From an uncultured Chitinophagaceae bacterium (lineage in GTDB: Bacteria; Bacteroidota; Bacteroidia; Chitinophagales; Chitinophagaceae), in assembly GCA_937862815.1 (NCBI GenBank), contig CALMED010000038.1:62001-126000 (forward strand): DNA of 64,000 bases. The letters are read 5' to 3'. The position numbers were made by a program, and so were the translations under genes. A model generated the notes under the pieces. The model saw nothing but the letters and a program-made list of their open reading frames with translations. It was not told the origin of the DNA and made no database searches. Positions 17,893 to 25,806 of this stretch are shown here, piece after piece (position 1 is the first letter of the stretch; every line of letters starts with the position of its first letter).

Positions 17893-18287
17893 GGGAGGGT
17901 TTGCACAACCGACCGGATGCAAATTTTTTTATTTCAAACTTATGGGAGAATAGAGGTGCGTGGAGACACGCACCACGGCGGGAGTGCGTGGAGACATGCA
18001 CCACAGCGGAGATTTGCCCTACCTCCATTCAGGTATTTTTTGCAGGGCAAAACACCGCGTTTCAGGTATCGTTCTTCAGGGGCGGGAACGTGAACTTTAT
18101 CCAAAACTTTTGGCTATGGGAAATCGGGTCGCAATAGGTGGTATCGTCCGGGTTGTTCCGTTCCCGCATCACAGGGCATCTGATGACAGCACAGGAGCTT
18201 TTTCCTTTTTTTGACGGCTCTTTAATAATGGTTGGCAATACGGCCCACCATAACCGATCTGATTCTTTGTTATAAACTTTCATTGTG
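17893..18287. other. Gene-free interval before the T9SS cargo gene
   Basis: Contains a tandem pair of hairpin repeats (17955-18011) and otherwise no supported gene. A plus-strand frame at 17901-18137 reads through the hairpins and has no protein-like features. Confidence 0.6.
17955..18011 (+). repeat. Tandem REP-like hairpins
   Basis: The first unit is GGTGCGTG - GAGA - CACGCACC (17955-17974), a perfect 8-bp hairpin. The second is GTGCGTG - GAGA - CATGCAC (17984-18001). Each is followed by CACGGCGGGAG or CACAGCGGAG, so the repeat period is 28 bp. A third related copy is at 21034-21061. Confidence 0.75.
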
Positions 18288-20882
18288 ATGAAGTATAAAA
18301 ACCAATGGGTGGAAACGTACAGAAGGCCTCTTTTTTTGCATCCGCCCGGCATTTCCGCCTGTATAACTTTTCTGTTTGCTGTCTGTGCCTCTTTTGCCGT
18401 ACAGGCACAGGGTCCGGGCATGAACTTTACACAGAGTGCCGGCACCTACACCCCTATCACGGGCGGGACCGTTATCACAAGCGGTTCATTTGACGATGCG
18501 GTTTTTTCCATTACACTGCCCCAACCCTTTCCATTCAGAGGGGTGAACTACAGCGATGTGCAGGTCAGCACCAATGGGTGGGTTTCAATGGGCACAGGGA
18601 GCCTGAGTAGTTCCCTTTACTTTCCCATCAGCAGCACGGTCACTTCTCCCGGAATCATCTCGCCCTTCGGATGCGACCTGCAGAATGCCTCCTCGGGCAG
18701 CCCCGGGATCCGGTGGCAGCAGGTGGGGGCTGAAATCATTTTCCAATGGCAGGACGTGAAGCGGTTCACGGCGACCGCCAACACAGAAAGCTTCAGTTTC
18801 CAGGCCTCCCTGCATACAGTAACCGGCGAAATAAAATTTGTATACGGCGCTTTTCAGAACATCACCACCAGCACCAGCAATTGGCCGGAAGTGGGCATCC
18901 GTACCAGCAACAACTCGTTTCCCATCAGCGTGTATAACCGCCTGGTGAATACCGATTCACCAACCAACGACTGGTCCACTTCCGGGCAAGGCACCGCAAA
19001 CAACAGCCGTTGCCGGATCAGCAGTGCCATCCCCGCCACCATCCCCGGTACGGGCCTTACGTTTTCCTGGACACCAATCGATTGCACCTCCCTTACCTGC
19101 ACCACCAACCTTTCCCCTGCCGGTGGAGCCACGATCAACAGCAGTTCCGTAACCCTGTCGTGGACACCTGTACCGGGAAATGTATTCTACAATCTTTATA
19201 TCGGTACCACCCTGCCCCTGAACCTGCAAGGTGTGTACAGTACTACAACCGCCACCATTTCCGGTCTTGCTGCAAATACCACCTATTACTGGTATGTTTC
19301 GCCCGGCGGATTTAATTGTTCGGTGAGCGGCTGTGAGGCCACTATCACTTCTTTTAATTCAGGTTGCCCGGCCCTGACCTGCAACAGCAGTACGGCACCT
19401 GCGAATGGCAGTAATGTAAGTGGGGTATCTCCGGTTACGATCAGCTGGACGGCTGCTCCCAACGCCACTGCCTACGACCTGTATCTTTCGGGTACCAATC
19501 CGCCTTCCCTGCAGGGAACCTACACCACCACTTCCACCAGCCTTACGCTTCCCCTGGGTACCTATTACTGGTATGTGGTTCCGAAGAACGCTTGTTCCAT
19601 TGCTACGGATTGTGAGAGTAACATCCGCAGCTTTAATGTTGTATGCCCGGCCATCAGCTGTACTTCCAACACCGCACCGGCAAACGGAAGCACACTCACC
19701 GCCGCCGGCGTTACGTTGTCGTGGGCATCCGCGGCAAATGCCACGAGCTATGACCTGTATATTGCCGCAAACAATCCGCCACTCACCCCCCTGCGGAATG
19801 TCGGCAATACAACTTCGTTCAATATACCGCTGGCAAACGGCACCTATTATTGGTATGTGGTTCCTAAAAACAGTTGCGGACAGGCGGTGGACTGCCAAAC
19901 CAACGTAACCAGTTTTACGGTAAATGCTGCCGGCGGCGTGCCCAATGATGTGTGTTTGAGTGCGCAGGATTTGCTCAGTGTTTTAAACACTTCTCTCACG
20001 CCTGAAGGAGCCAGGTTCGAGGTGAATCTGTTCTTTTACTGCTTCAACAGCAACAGGCCCGACCTCTGGTACAAATTCCGGGCCATTGCTCCTACGGCTT
20101 CGGTAACGGTAACCCCGGTTGGTTCGTCATGCTGGGATCCAAGTATTGAGGTGCTTTCCGGTACCTGCAACAACCAGCTTTGCCTGGCGGGGGATGATGC
20201 CGGATCCTGCAGCACGGTTAACTCCGTTTCGCTGAACAATCTTACCGTCGGAAATATCTATTTTGTGCGGATCGCAAGCATAAGTTCCACAACGCCTCCG
20301 GCAGGCTCCGCTTATATTCTGACCGGAACAAATATCGGTAGCACGCTTTCTGCACTTCCGCTTACACTGGTTTCATTTTCGGGCCAGGTAACCAGCAGCA
20401 ACGTAAAACTGCAATGGAAAACCGTTAACGAAACCAATGTGGATCGTTTTGAAGTTGAGCGGAGTGTAAACGGTTCTGTGTTTGAACGGGTTGCATCTGT
20501 GCCAGCCACAAACACAGCGGCTGTTCATGACTATTCGGTAACGGATATCAATCCTTTCACCGCCGGCAGCACCGTATATTACCGCTTAAAAAGCATCGAT
20601 ACGGATGATACGTATTATTACAGCAATGTAATCCGGTTAACCAGTGAACGGACCGTTTCCTTCTCTGTTTATCCCAATCCTGTAACCGATGTGCTTGTTA
20701 TCAGCGGATTGGGTAAAGCGGGAGATCTCAGGCTGTTGAGCATGGAGGGAAAAATCATAAAAAGGCAACTTGTTACTGCACATACAACAACAATGGACCT
20801 GGGCCGGCTGCCCAAAGGAATGTACCTGTTGCAATACCACGTTAATGGCGAAGTGATCCATCAGAAAGTCATGAAGCAGTAA
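18288..20882 (+). CDS. Secreted multidomain protein with T9SS type A sorting domain
   Basis: 864 residues from the ATG at 18288 (a GTG lies one codon earlier). The signal region ends near AVQAQ. Residues about 42-260 form a beta-rich domain with the VSTNGWVSMG block. Residues about 266-544 are three tandem units of about 92 residues, each with a C-x-x-L/I-x-C start, an SW strand, LYLSG/LYIG and a YYWYV-P strand; they resemble fibronectin III-like folds. Residues about 548-670 hold a DPSIEVLSG-type domain. The end is SVYPNPVTDVLVISG to MYLLQYHVNGE, the C-terminal type A sorting signal removed during export by the type IX system. Surface role unknown. Confidence 0.88.
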   Translation: MKYKNQWVETYRRPLFLHPPGISACITFLFAVCASFAVQAQGPGMNFTQSAGTYTPITGGTVITSGSFDDAVFSITLPQPFPFRGVNYSDVQVSTNGWVSMGTGSLSSSLYFPISSTVTSPGIISPFGCDLQNASSGSPGIRWQQVGAEIIFQWQDVKRFTATANTESFSFQASLHTVTGEIKFVYGAFQNITTSTSNWPEVGIRTSNNSFPISVYNRLVNTDSPTNDWSTSGQGTANNSRCRISSAIPATIPGTGLTFSWTPIDCTSLTCTTNLSPAGGATINSSSVTLSWTPVPGNVFYNLYIGTTLPLNLQGVYSTTTATISGLAANTTYYWYVSPGGFNCSVSGCEATITSFNSGCPALTCNSSTAPANGSNVSGVSPVTISWTAAPNATAYDLYLSGTNPPSLQGTYTTTSTSLTLPLGTYYWYVVPKNACSIATDCESNIRSFNVVCPAISCTSNTAPANGSTLTAAGVTLSWASAANATSYDLYIAANNPPLTPLRNVGNTTSFNIPLANGTYYWYVVPKNSCGQAVDCQTNVTSFTVNAAGGVPNDVCLSAQDLLSVLNTSLTPEGARFEVNLFFYCFNSNRPDLWYKFRAIAPTASVTVTPVGSSCWDPSIEVLSGTCNNQLCLAGDDAGSCSTVNSVSLNNLTVGNIYFVRIASISSTTPPAGSAYILTGTNIGSTLSALPLTLVSFSGQVTSSNVKLQWKTVNETNVDRFEVERSVNGSVFERVASVPATNTAAVHDYSVTDINPFTAGSTVYYRLKSIDTDDTYYYSNVIRLTSERTVSFSVYPNPVTDVLVISGLGKAGDLRLLSMEGKIIKRQLVTAHTTTMDLGRLPKGMYLLQYHVNGEVIHQKVMKQ

Positions 20883-21033
20883 ATAGTAACCCGGAATAAT
20901 TGATTGTATCACGCGGTTCCGGCCTCTGCACGTAAACAGCGTGTACTGCAATAGCAGGCAACCGGGTGTTCTGCCAGGTAAGTAACCGGTTGTTTGTCTG
21001 GTTGTTCCGGCTAAACAGCATACACAGGATTGT

Positions 21034-21061
21034 GGTGCATGGGCACACGCACCACGGCGGG
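21034..21061 (+). repeat. REP-like hairpin, third copy
   Basis: GGTGCATG - GGCA - CACGCACC with one wobble pair, followed by ACGGCGGGAT. It matches the tandem pair at 17955-18011; the copies lie on both sides of the T9SS cargo gene. Confidence 0.65.
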
Positions 21062-21069
21062 ATAAAAAA

Positions 21070-21168
21070 GTTTCACACAAAGTCCGCCATCGAATACGCA
21101 GCGAACAAAGATCGGGGATGAACTTCCCCCTTTGCCGCTTTGTACGCTTTGCGGGCTTTGTGTGAAAC
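21070..21168. repeat. Inverted repeat with 13-bp perfect arms
   Basis: GTTTCACACAAAG (21070-21082) is mirrored by CTTTGTGTGAAAC (21156-21168), with 73 bases between. The same GTTTCACACAAAG word recurs in the tandem repeat at 25290-25302, so it belongs to a dispersed family. Confidence 0.75.
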
Positions 21169-21206
21169 AAATACAGTTGCGTCTGCTTTCCTCTTTCCGA
21201 AAGCGG

Positions 21207-21983
21207 TTACAGCAAATGCCGGTTGGCCCGGAAGGCGGCGGTCATCCGGTTGATTTCAGCTGTATCCGGGTTTTTAATGGGGATCAACTGGCTGGCGAAA
21301 TGCCGCTCCGGCACGTCTAGTCCGTACAACGTATCGCGGTAGGCATGGAAAAGAATTTCAAACTTCACCAGCTTTCTGTTTCGCAGGGTATCCTGCTCCG
21401 GGGAAAAGCTGAATGGATATAGCCCTTGCGGTCGCTCATAATACAAGGTCAGCGTGGCATTGTAGCTGTTGTCGTATTTCACCCGGGGCGTATGCCGCCG
21501 GATCACCCGTCCGTCCTTGTAAGCCGTGCGCTCCAGCAGACTGTCGTTCTCCGGGTTGATCAGCCGTGGAAATATAAGCCCCTTCTTTTGCAGAAATGTA
21601 TCCAGCGCAAAGGGGCGGGGCGGAATCGTATCGAAATGCCCGAATACAATCCCCTTTTGTTCCGCCATGTTGTACACCCAGAAACGGTAAACCGAGGAGT
21701 CCCTGGTTAAGGTAAAGTAGATTTTATCCGACTCCGGATCCGGGTCAAGCGTTCCCTCGTATTCTTCCAATGCGACCACCTCCTTGTAAATCATAAAGTC
21801 GCCGGTTTGGTAGATATACATTGCCGTTTTAATTCTTTCTGTATGTCCATCATCAATCCAGGTTTTGTCAAATTCGGTCCGTAGTTCAACTGCGGGGATG
21901 GTGTCTTTGCCGGTCCGTTGGGTTGCCGTACAGGCCATGACCGCAATGAGCGGTAACAGGAAAAACAAGTGCAGGTTTTTCAT
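21207..21983 (-). CDS. Lipoprotein of unknown function
   Basis: 258 residues. The signal MKNLHLFFLLPLIAVMAC makes it a lipoprotein with Cys18. The mature part is mainly beta-strand and charged segments; no family motif is recognised. Its ATG overlaps the stop of the upstream lipoprotein gene (ATGA at 21980-21983), so the two are translationally coupled. A cell-envelope location is certain enough, the function is not known. Confidence 0.75.
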   Translation of the reverse strand: MKNLHLFFLLPLIAVMACTATQRTGKDTIPAVELRTEFDKTWIDDGHTERIKTAMYIYQTGDFMIYKEVVALEEYEGTLDPDPESDKIYFTLTRDSSVYRFWVYNMAEQKGIVFGHFDTIPPRPFALDTFLQKKGLIFPRLINPENDSLLERTAYKDGRVIRRHTPRVKYDNSYNATLTLYYERPQGLYPFSFSPEQDTLRNRKLVKFEILFHAYRDTLYGLDVPERHFASQLIPIKNPDTAEINRMTAAFRANRHLL

Positions 21984-23161
21984 GATTTCGTGTCATTTAC
22001 ATTAAGATAAAGGTTGCAAACAAAATCCCTGCTGGCCGAGAAGGGGGATCCGTTATAAATGACTGACCAGGTTACGTTTGCATCAAGGATTACTACGGCA
22101 TTAAAAGTACCGAGCACAATATTCCAGCTGTTCAGCCGTACATCCACCGACCCGCCGATGACAATTCCCTCCCGGGAGATTCCGGTGTGGGTAAGAGATT
22201 CCCAGGTCCATTGGTTGGCGCTGTTTTTTACGTGCACGCCCCTTTCGCGGCTGATAAAGCGCAGCGTTCCGGTCTTCGATTCCAGGAATATCCATTCATA
22301 GAGCCGTTCCCGACGCAAGGCATCGGAGCTCAGGTCACGGGTTTTCCGGAGGATGCCCCGCGGCATTAAATCATTCAGCGCTGCTTCCGCCAGGGCCGCC
22401 CCCGAAGTGGCGCCACCGTTACCGCTGTTTGCGTCGCAGTCTGCAGTAATCTCGGTTGTTGCCGTTGTTTTGATGCAGTTGCCGCAAACGGTACCGAGGA
22501 ATTCTTCAAAGGTTTCCTTGTGCCCGTCGGCATAATAAATGGTGGTTACCAGGAACCAGTCCATGCAAACGCTTTCAGGGTTGCCCGACCGGCCAGTTGA
22601 TGCCGCGGCTTTTCGTTGCAGTTGCCGGTACTGCAACTGGTTGTCTTTGGTGAAACCGTATTCAAACTGGTAGGCGTCGAACAGGTTGAGAAACGTGAGG
22701 TTTCCTTCCTGCGGCGAGTGTTTGCCTGCATAGAGCGCTTCCAGTACCGGCACCGGGTTGCTGTTGTCCACCGCCGCGCCGTTGCGGTGGTACTGTACCA
22801 CGTAGGCCTTTGCTTTCTGCGGTTGCGTCTGCTGTTCCAGCAGCAGGAAACTGCGCACCGGCACCTGCTGGTTGTTCACCGTCTGGTAACTGCTGCTCAG
22901 GGGGCACAGGAGGTAGACGGCGCCGCCCAGGTTCTGCCACCGGGCATTGGAGAGCACCAGTTTGCTTTCAAGTTCTTCCAGTTGCTGTTTGCGACTGGGC
23001 AGCAATTGCTTCTGGGATTCAAAATACCGCGTCACGTATTGGGTTTCCGTGCGGGGGGGGGCGGGGGTCTTCGACTCTTTGTTGCAACTGAAGAGGAAGA
23101 TACTGCCTGCCAGCAGTAAGCGAACAGCGATCCTGCTGTTAAGGTTTGGTGTGTGTTTCAT
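21980..23161 (-). CDS. Lipoprotein of unknown function, coupled to the next lipoprotein gene
   Basis: 393 residues from MKHTPNLNSRIAVR (ATG ending at 23161); an earlier in-frame start 27 codons upstream lacks a signal peptide. The signal ends LFSC, with Cys26 lipidated, followed by a Pro/Thr linker. The middle has a CGNC segment (TVCGNCIKTTATTE) with a third cysteine in DCDANSGNGG. The C-terminal third is beta-rich. I do not recognise a family. The stop overlaps the start of the following lipoprotein gene, which suggests a functional pair. Confidence 0.75.
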   Translation of the reverse strand: MKHTPNLNSRIAVRLLLAGSIFLFSCNKESKTPAPPRTETQYVTRYFESQKQLLPSRKQQLEELESKLVLSNARWQNLGGAVYLLCPLSSSYQTVNNQQVPVRSFLLLEQQTQPQKAKAYVVQYHRNGAAVDNSNPVPVLEALYAGKHSPQEGNLTFLNLFDAYQFEYGFTKDNQLQYRQLQRKAAASTGRSGNPESVCMDWFLVTTIYYADGHKETFEEFLGTVCGNCIKTTATTEITADCDANSGNGGATSGAALAEAALNDLMPRGILRKTRDLSSDALRRERLYEWIFLESKTGTLRFISRERGVHVKNSANQWTWESLTHTGISREGIVIGGSVDVRLNSWNIVLGTFNAVVILDANVTWSVIYNGSPFSASRDFVCNLYLNVNDTKS

Positions 23162-23323
23162 TTTGGTTAGGTTTTCTGCAAGATTAAAGCAGAATTTTTT
23201 TTCTGTCAAGAAGGTGCTTCCGGCAGGTAAGGCTTGAAACATAGCGGATCAGTCCACCCCATAAAGGTTCTTCATTTTATTAAAATATATATAGTAAATC
23301 CCAGTACTTTCCAGCCCGTGGGT

Positions 23324-23337
23324 GCCTGAATTCAGGC
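23324..23337. other. Perfect 14-bp palindrome in an AT-rich spacer
   Basis: GCCTGAATTCAGGC, followed on the + strand by a T-rich run (GTATTTTATATTTTTTTT). It lies between two leftward genes, so a role as terminator for either is unclear. Confidence 0.35.
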
Positions 23338-23450
23338 GTATTTTATATTTTTTTTAACAAAATTCGAGGAACTGGATAAGCGGCGCGGGGGCTGTTTGTT
23401 GGCAAGAACGGCCTGCCTTGATTCTGCTACGGTCTCTGAGGGCAGCGGGT

Positions 23451-23822
23451 TTATTTCCCCAGCGCAATTCCCAGCGCACCCGCAACGTACCAGCGTTGCT
23501 GCGCTGCCACGTAGTACGCCGGAATGCCGGCCACCATTTTTTTGCGGCGTACAAACAATCCCGCTCCCAATGCCGGTGTCACAAAAGGACGGGGCCGGTC
23601 GGCGTACATGCGCAGGCTGGGTAACATGTACAGGCCCACATCGGTACCCGACCGGCTCCACTTGATTCCGGGACCTCCAAAGGTGAGGTAAGCCGCCCGC
23701 CCGTCGGTAGCGGCAGCCACCATACCGGTGAGTGTGGCCCGCGGTGCTGTCTGCTGGGCCTGCAGTGTTCCGTAAAATGCGCCGGCTGTCAGCACTACCA
23801 GAAGCAGATTTTTCATATTCAT
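23451..23822 (-). CDS. Small secreted or outer-membrane protein of unknown function
   Basis: 123 residues with a cleavable-type signal (MNMKNLLLVVLTAGAFYGTLQAQ). The rest has alternating hydrophobic strands (VGLYMLPSLRMYADRPRPFVTPALGAGLFV, shown here only as landmarks PFVTPALGAG and ALGIALGK at the C-terminus), like a half-size beta-barrel or barrel fragment. Its start codon overlaps the stop of the haloperoxidase-like gene (ATGA), so it is the second gene of that unit. No family recognised. Confidence 0.7.
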   Translation of the reverse strand: MNMKNLLLVVLTAGAFYGTLQAQQTAPRATLTGMVAAATDGRAAYLTFGGPGIKWSRSGTDVGLYMLPSLRMYADRPRPFVTPALGAGLFVRRKKMVAGIPAYYVAAQQRWYVAGALGIALGK

Positions 23823-25153
23823 TTTTTTAATTGCAACCGCTCCACCACCAGCGCCCCCACCTGCTTACCCACCTTCAAGCCTTCGTCGTTGTCGAACCGG
23901 AAGTGAATGCCGCCGTAGAGGCGCGAAAGGGCCGCTTCCTCCGCCGCCCGGCGGAAGGAGGGCAGTATTCGTGCGGGGATGCCAAACTCCACCAGGGAGG
24001 TATCGGTGATGGAAAGATTATCGCCAAACCAGTGCGTCATCACTTCGGCCGCAGCTGCCGAGTTGGTGGCGTGCCCGCTCACGTAGGAGGGGAAGGGGGG
24101 CGTCTGGATAAAGGGCCGCCAGCTTTCGTCGAGGTGCTGGTTGATAACGGTCTCGGGCCTTACGTAGTTGCTGCGGTATTTTTCCTCCCAGCCGCGGATA
24201 AAGGCATCAAAGAAGGCGATGGAGGTATGCGCATAGGCGGCCGCGGTGGTGCCCACATCCGCACCGGCGGTTTGGGCGGCAATGCCCACGATGTTGAGCC
24301 AGTGACCGGGCGGGGAGAATTTTTTGATGGCAAACATAAGGTGTCCCTTTACGTGCATCATAAAGGGGTTATCGTCCCAGAACGCCGCGATCTGCTGCTG
24401 TTCGTCGGTGAGGCTGTCGCCGGTCACTTTCACTTCGAGCAGGGCTTTGTAAAACACGCTGTTGGGGTTGCGCAGGTCCACGGTGGGCGGACGCGGAATT
24501 TCGAACTGGCTGGCGCTGTCGAGCACCAGGGGCCGGATCCTGCCCCAATGCGGTTCAATGGCCGAGGCGTAGGTGGGCGGGGTGGGCACCCAGCGGCCGG
24601 GCTCGTGCAGCACGTTGTATTTTTCGGCGCCCCGTGTTTCGGCGTAGCGGTCGCCCCTGCTCCAGCGCAGGATGGCGGCGGCGATGCTGTCGGAAAAAAT
24701 TTCCGTGCGTTTACGTACCGCCCGGGGCATGCCAACGGAGTCGGCCTGTCGAAGCAGCTGTGCATGGTACTCCATCAGGCTGCCTTCGGGGAAAGTGACG
24801 GCGTTGCCCACTTTGGTGAAGGCGAGCAGGGCAGCCAGGGGGAAATCTATGGGTCCTTCCGACGTGTCGGGTACGGGCAGGGGCGGCAGGTGGCGGATCT
24901 GCCCGCTGAGGCTCCGGAACCGCGGATCGCCGGCGGCCATGCACTCGTAGCCGGCAATGCTGGCATAGGCGTAGTTGCGGGCCGCCACCATCGGTGGAAA
25001 ATTATTTTCGAGTACCACGTTGTTCAGCTGCTTTACGGTACGGGCATAGAGCAGGGGATCGTGGGTAAAAGCCTGGTAATTGCTTTTGCGGGAGCAGGTG
25101 GTTACCAGCAAGAGCAGGCCGGCACCGAGGGCCATGCGGGAAAAGAAATGCAT
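23819..25153 (-). CDS. Vanadium-dependent haloperoxidase / PAP2-type phosphatase lipoprotein
   Basis: 444 residues from MHFFSRMALGAGLLLL (ATG ending at 25153). The signal ends in TTC with Cys20, so it is a periplasmic or surface lipoprotein. The metal/phosphate-site motifs are SWRPFIQTPPFPSYVSGHAT (Arg plus the SGH block) and RLYGGIHFRFDNDEG (Arg and His), matching vanadium haloperoxidases and PAP2 phosphatases. Proteins of this build are common in Bacteroidota and may act as phosphatases rather than halogenating enzymes. A TACCTTAG promoter-like element upstream (25173-25180, minus strand) supports the start chosen. Confidence 0.88.
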   Translation of the reverse strand: MHFFSRMALGAGLLLLVTTCSRKSNYQAFTHDPLLYARTVKQLNNVVLENNFPPMVAARNYAYASIAGYECMAAGDPRFRSLSGQIRHLPPLPVPDTSEGPIDFPLAALLAFTKVGNAVTFPEGSLMEYHAQLLRQADSVGMPRAVRKRTEIFSDSIAAAILRWSRGDRYAETRGAEKYNVLHEPGRWVPTPPTYASAIEPHWGRIRPLVLDSASQFEIPRPPTVDLRNPNSVFYKALLEVKVTGDSLTDEQQQIAAFWDDNPFMMHVKGHLMFAIKKFSPPGHWLNIVGIAAQTAGADVGTTAAAYAHTSIAFFDAFIRGWEEKYRSNYVRPETVINQHLDESWRPFIQTPPFPSYVSGHATNSAAAAEVMTHWFGDNLSITDTSLVEFGIPARILPSFRRAAEEAALSRLYGGIHFRFDNDEGLKVGKQVGALVVERLQLKK

Positions 25154-25172
25154 ACGGCAGTTTTGGTACAGG

Positions 25173-25180
25173 CTAAGGTA
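25173..25180 (-). promoter_or_regulatory. Promoter -7-like element of the haloperoxidase-type gene
   Basis: TACCTTAG on the minus strand, 19 bases before the ATG ending at 25153. It equals the element before polA (40252-40259). Confidence 0.45.
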
Positions 25181-25220
25181 GGAAGTTATGGGCATGGAAG
25201 CTGAGGTTCCTGCGGGGGGG

Positions 25221-25360
25221 GTGCACACAAAGGAACTAAGGAGGCAACGGCGCAAAGGGATTCACCGCAAAGACGCGGAGGCGCGAAGGGTTTCACACAA
25301 AGGAACAAAGGAGGCAACGGGGCAAAGGGTTTCACCGCAAGGACGCGGAGGCGCGAAGGG
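25221..25360 (+). repeat. 70-bp tandem duplication
   Basis: Units 25221-25290 and 25291-25360 align base for base with few changes: CACACAAAGGAACxAAGGAG, GCAACGG, GCAAAGGG, TTCACCGCAA, ACGCGGAGGCGCGAAGGG. The unit is built of AAAGG/GCAAAG words like those in the inverted repeat at 21070-21168. Confidence 0.9.
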
Positions 25361-25419
25361 TTGCTCGCAGCAACAAAAGCAGCTGGAGACGCTCCCCATT
25401 CAATTCTTCAATCTTTAAA

Positions 25420-25449
25420 CCCCGGGGTCCCTTGCAGGAGACCCCGGGG
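25420..25449. repeat. Perfect GC-rich inverted repeat
   Basis: CCCCGGGGTC (25420-25429), ten-base spacer, GACCCCGGGG (25440-25449). Each arm contains an 8-bp palindrome. Without a T tract it is not a standard terminator. Confidence 0.8.
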
Positions 25450-25806
25450 GAGGCGGTATTGATTTTAAGGGTACGTTTTCTAACCCGAACGAAATCAATC
25501 CCCCTGTCCACCGGGGAGGGGCTTGTTCGCACACCCCCTTCAATCCTTCACTCCTTCAGTCCTTGCTTTCCCGCGGCGGAGCAGCATTTTTGTTACGGGT
25601 TCTTTCCTGTGGGGGAGCTTTCATTTAGATGTTTCATTCGTGCATTCGTGGCAATAGAACTTGCAGGACCTTTATGGATGGTTCGCCCCCCAATTCCTGA
25701 TTTACAATTCCCAATCCCTTCCCTCCTTTTTTCTCTGCGCCAAAGTATTTCCCGCAATGGCCGCAGCGCAAAGGGAGAACGAAAGTTCCTTCAATCCTTC
25801 AGTCCT

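Larger units (their letters stand above)
20883..21206. other. Gene-free interval with repeats after the T9SS cargo gene
   Basis: It holds a hairpin related to 17955-18011 (21034-21061) and a wide inverted repeat (21070-21168). No gene is supported. Confidence 0.6.
25154..25806. other. Gene-free interval of about 650 bp rich in repeats
   Basis: Contains a 70-bp tandem duplication (25221-25360), a perfect GC-rich hairpin (25420-25449) and CTTCAATCCTTCAxTCCTT-type low-complexity stretches at about 25540-25566 and 25785-25825, the last running into the 3' end of the O-antigen ligase gene. No gene is supported. Confidence 0.65.

Noticed and set aside
17901..18137. A 78-codon protein between the ABC permease and the T9SS cargo gene
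   Set aside because: The frame reads through the REP-like hairpins and has no signal, motif or promoter.
25221..25360. CRISPR array
   Set aside because: Only two adjacent 70-bp units with no spacers and no cas genes; it is a tandem duplication.
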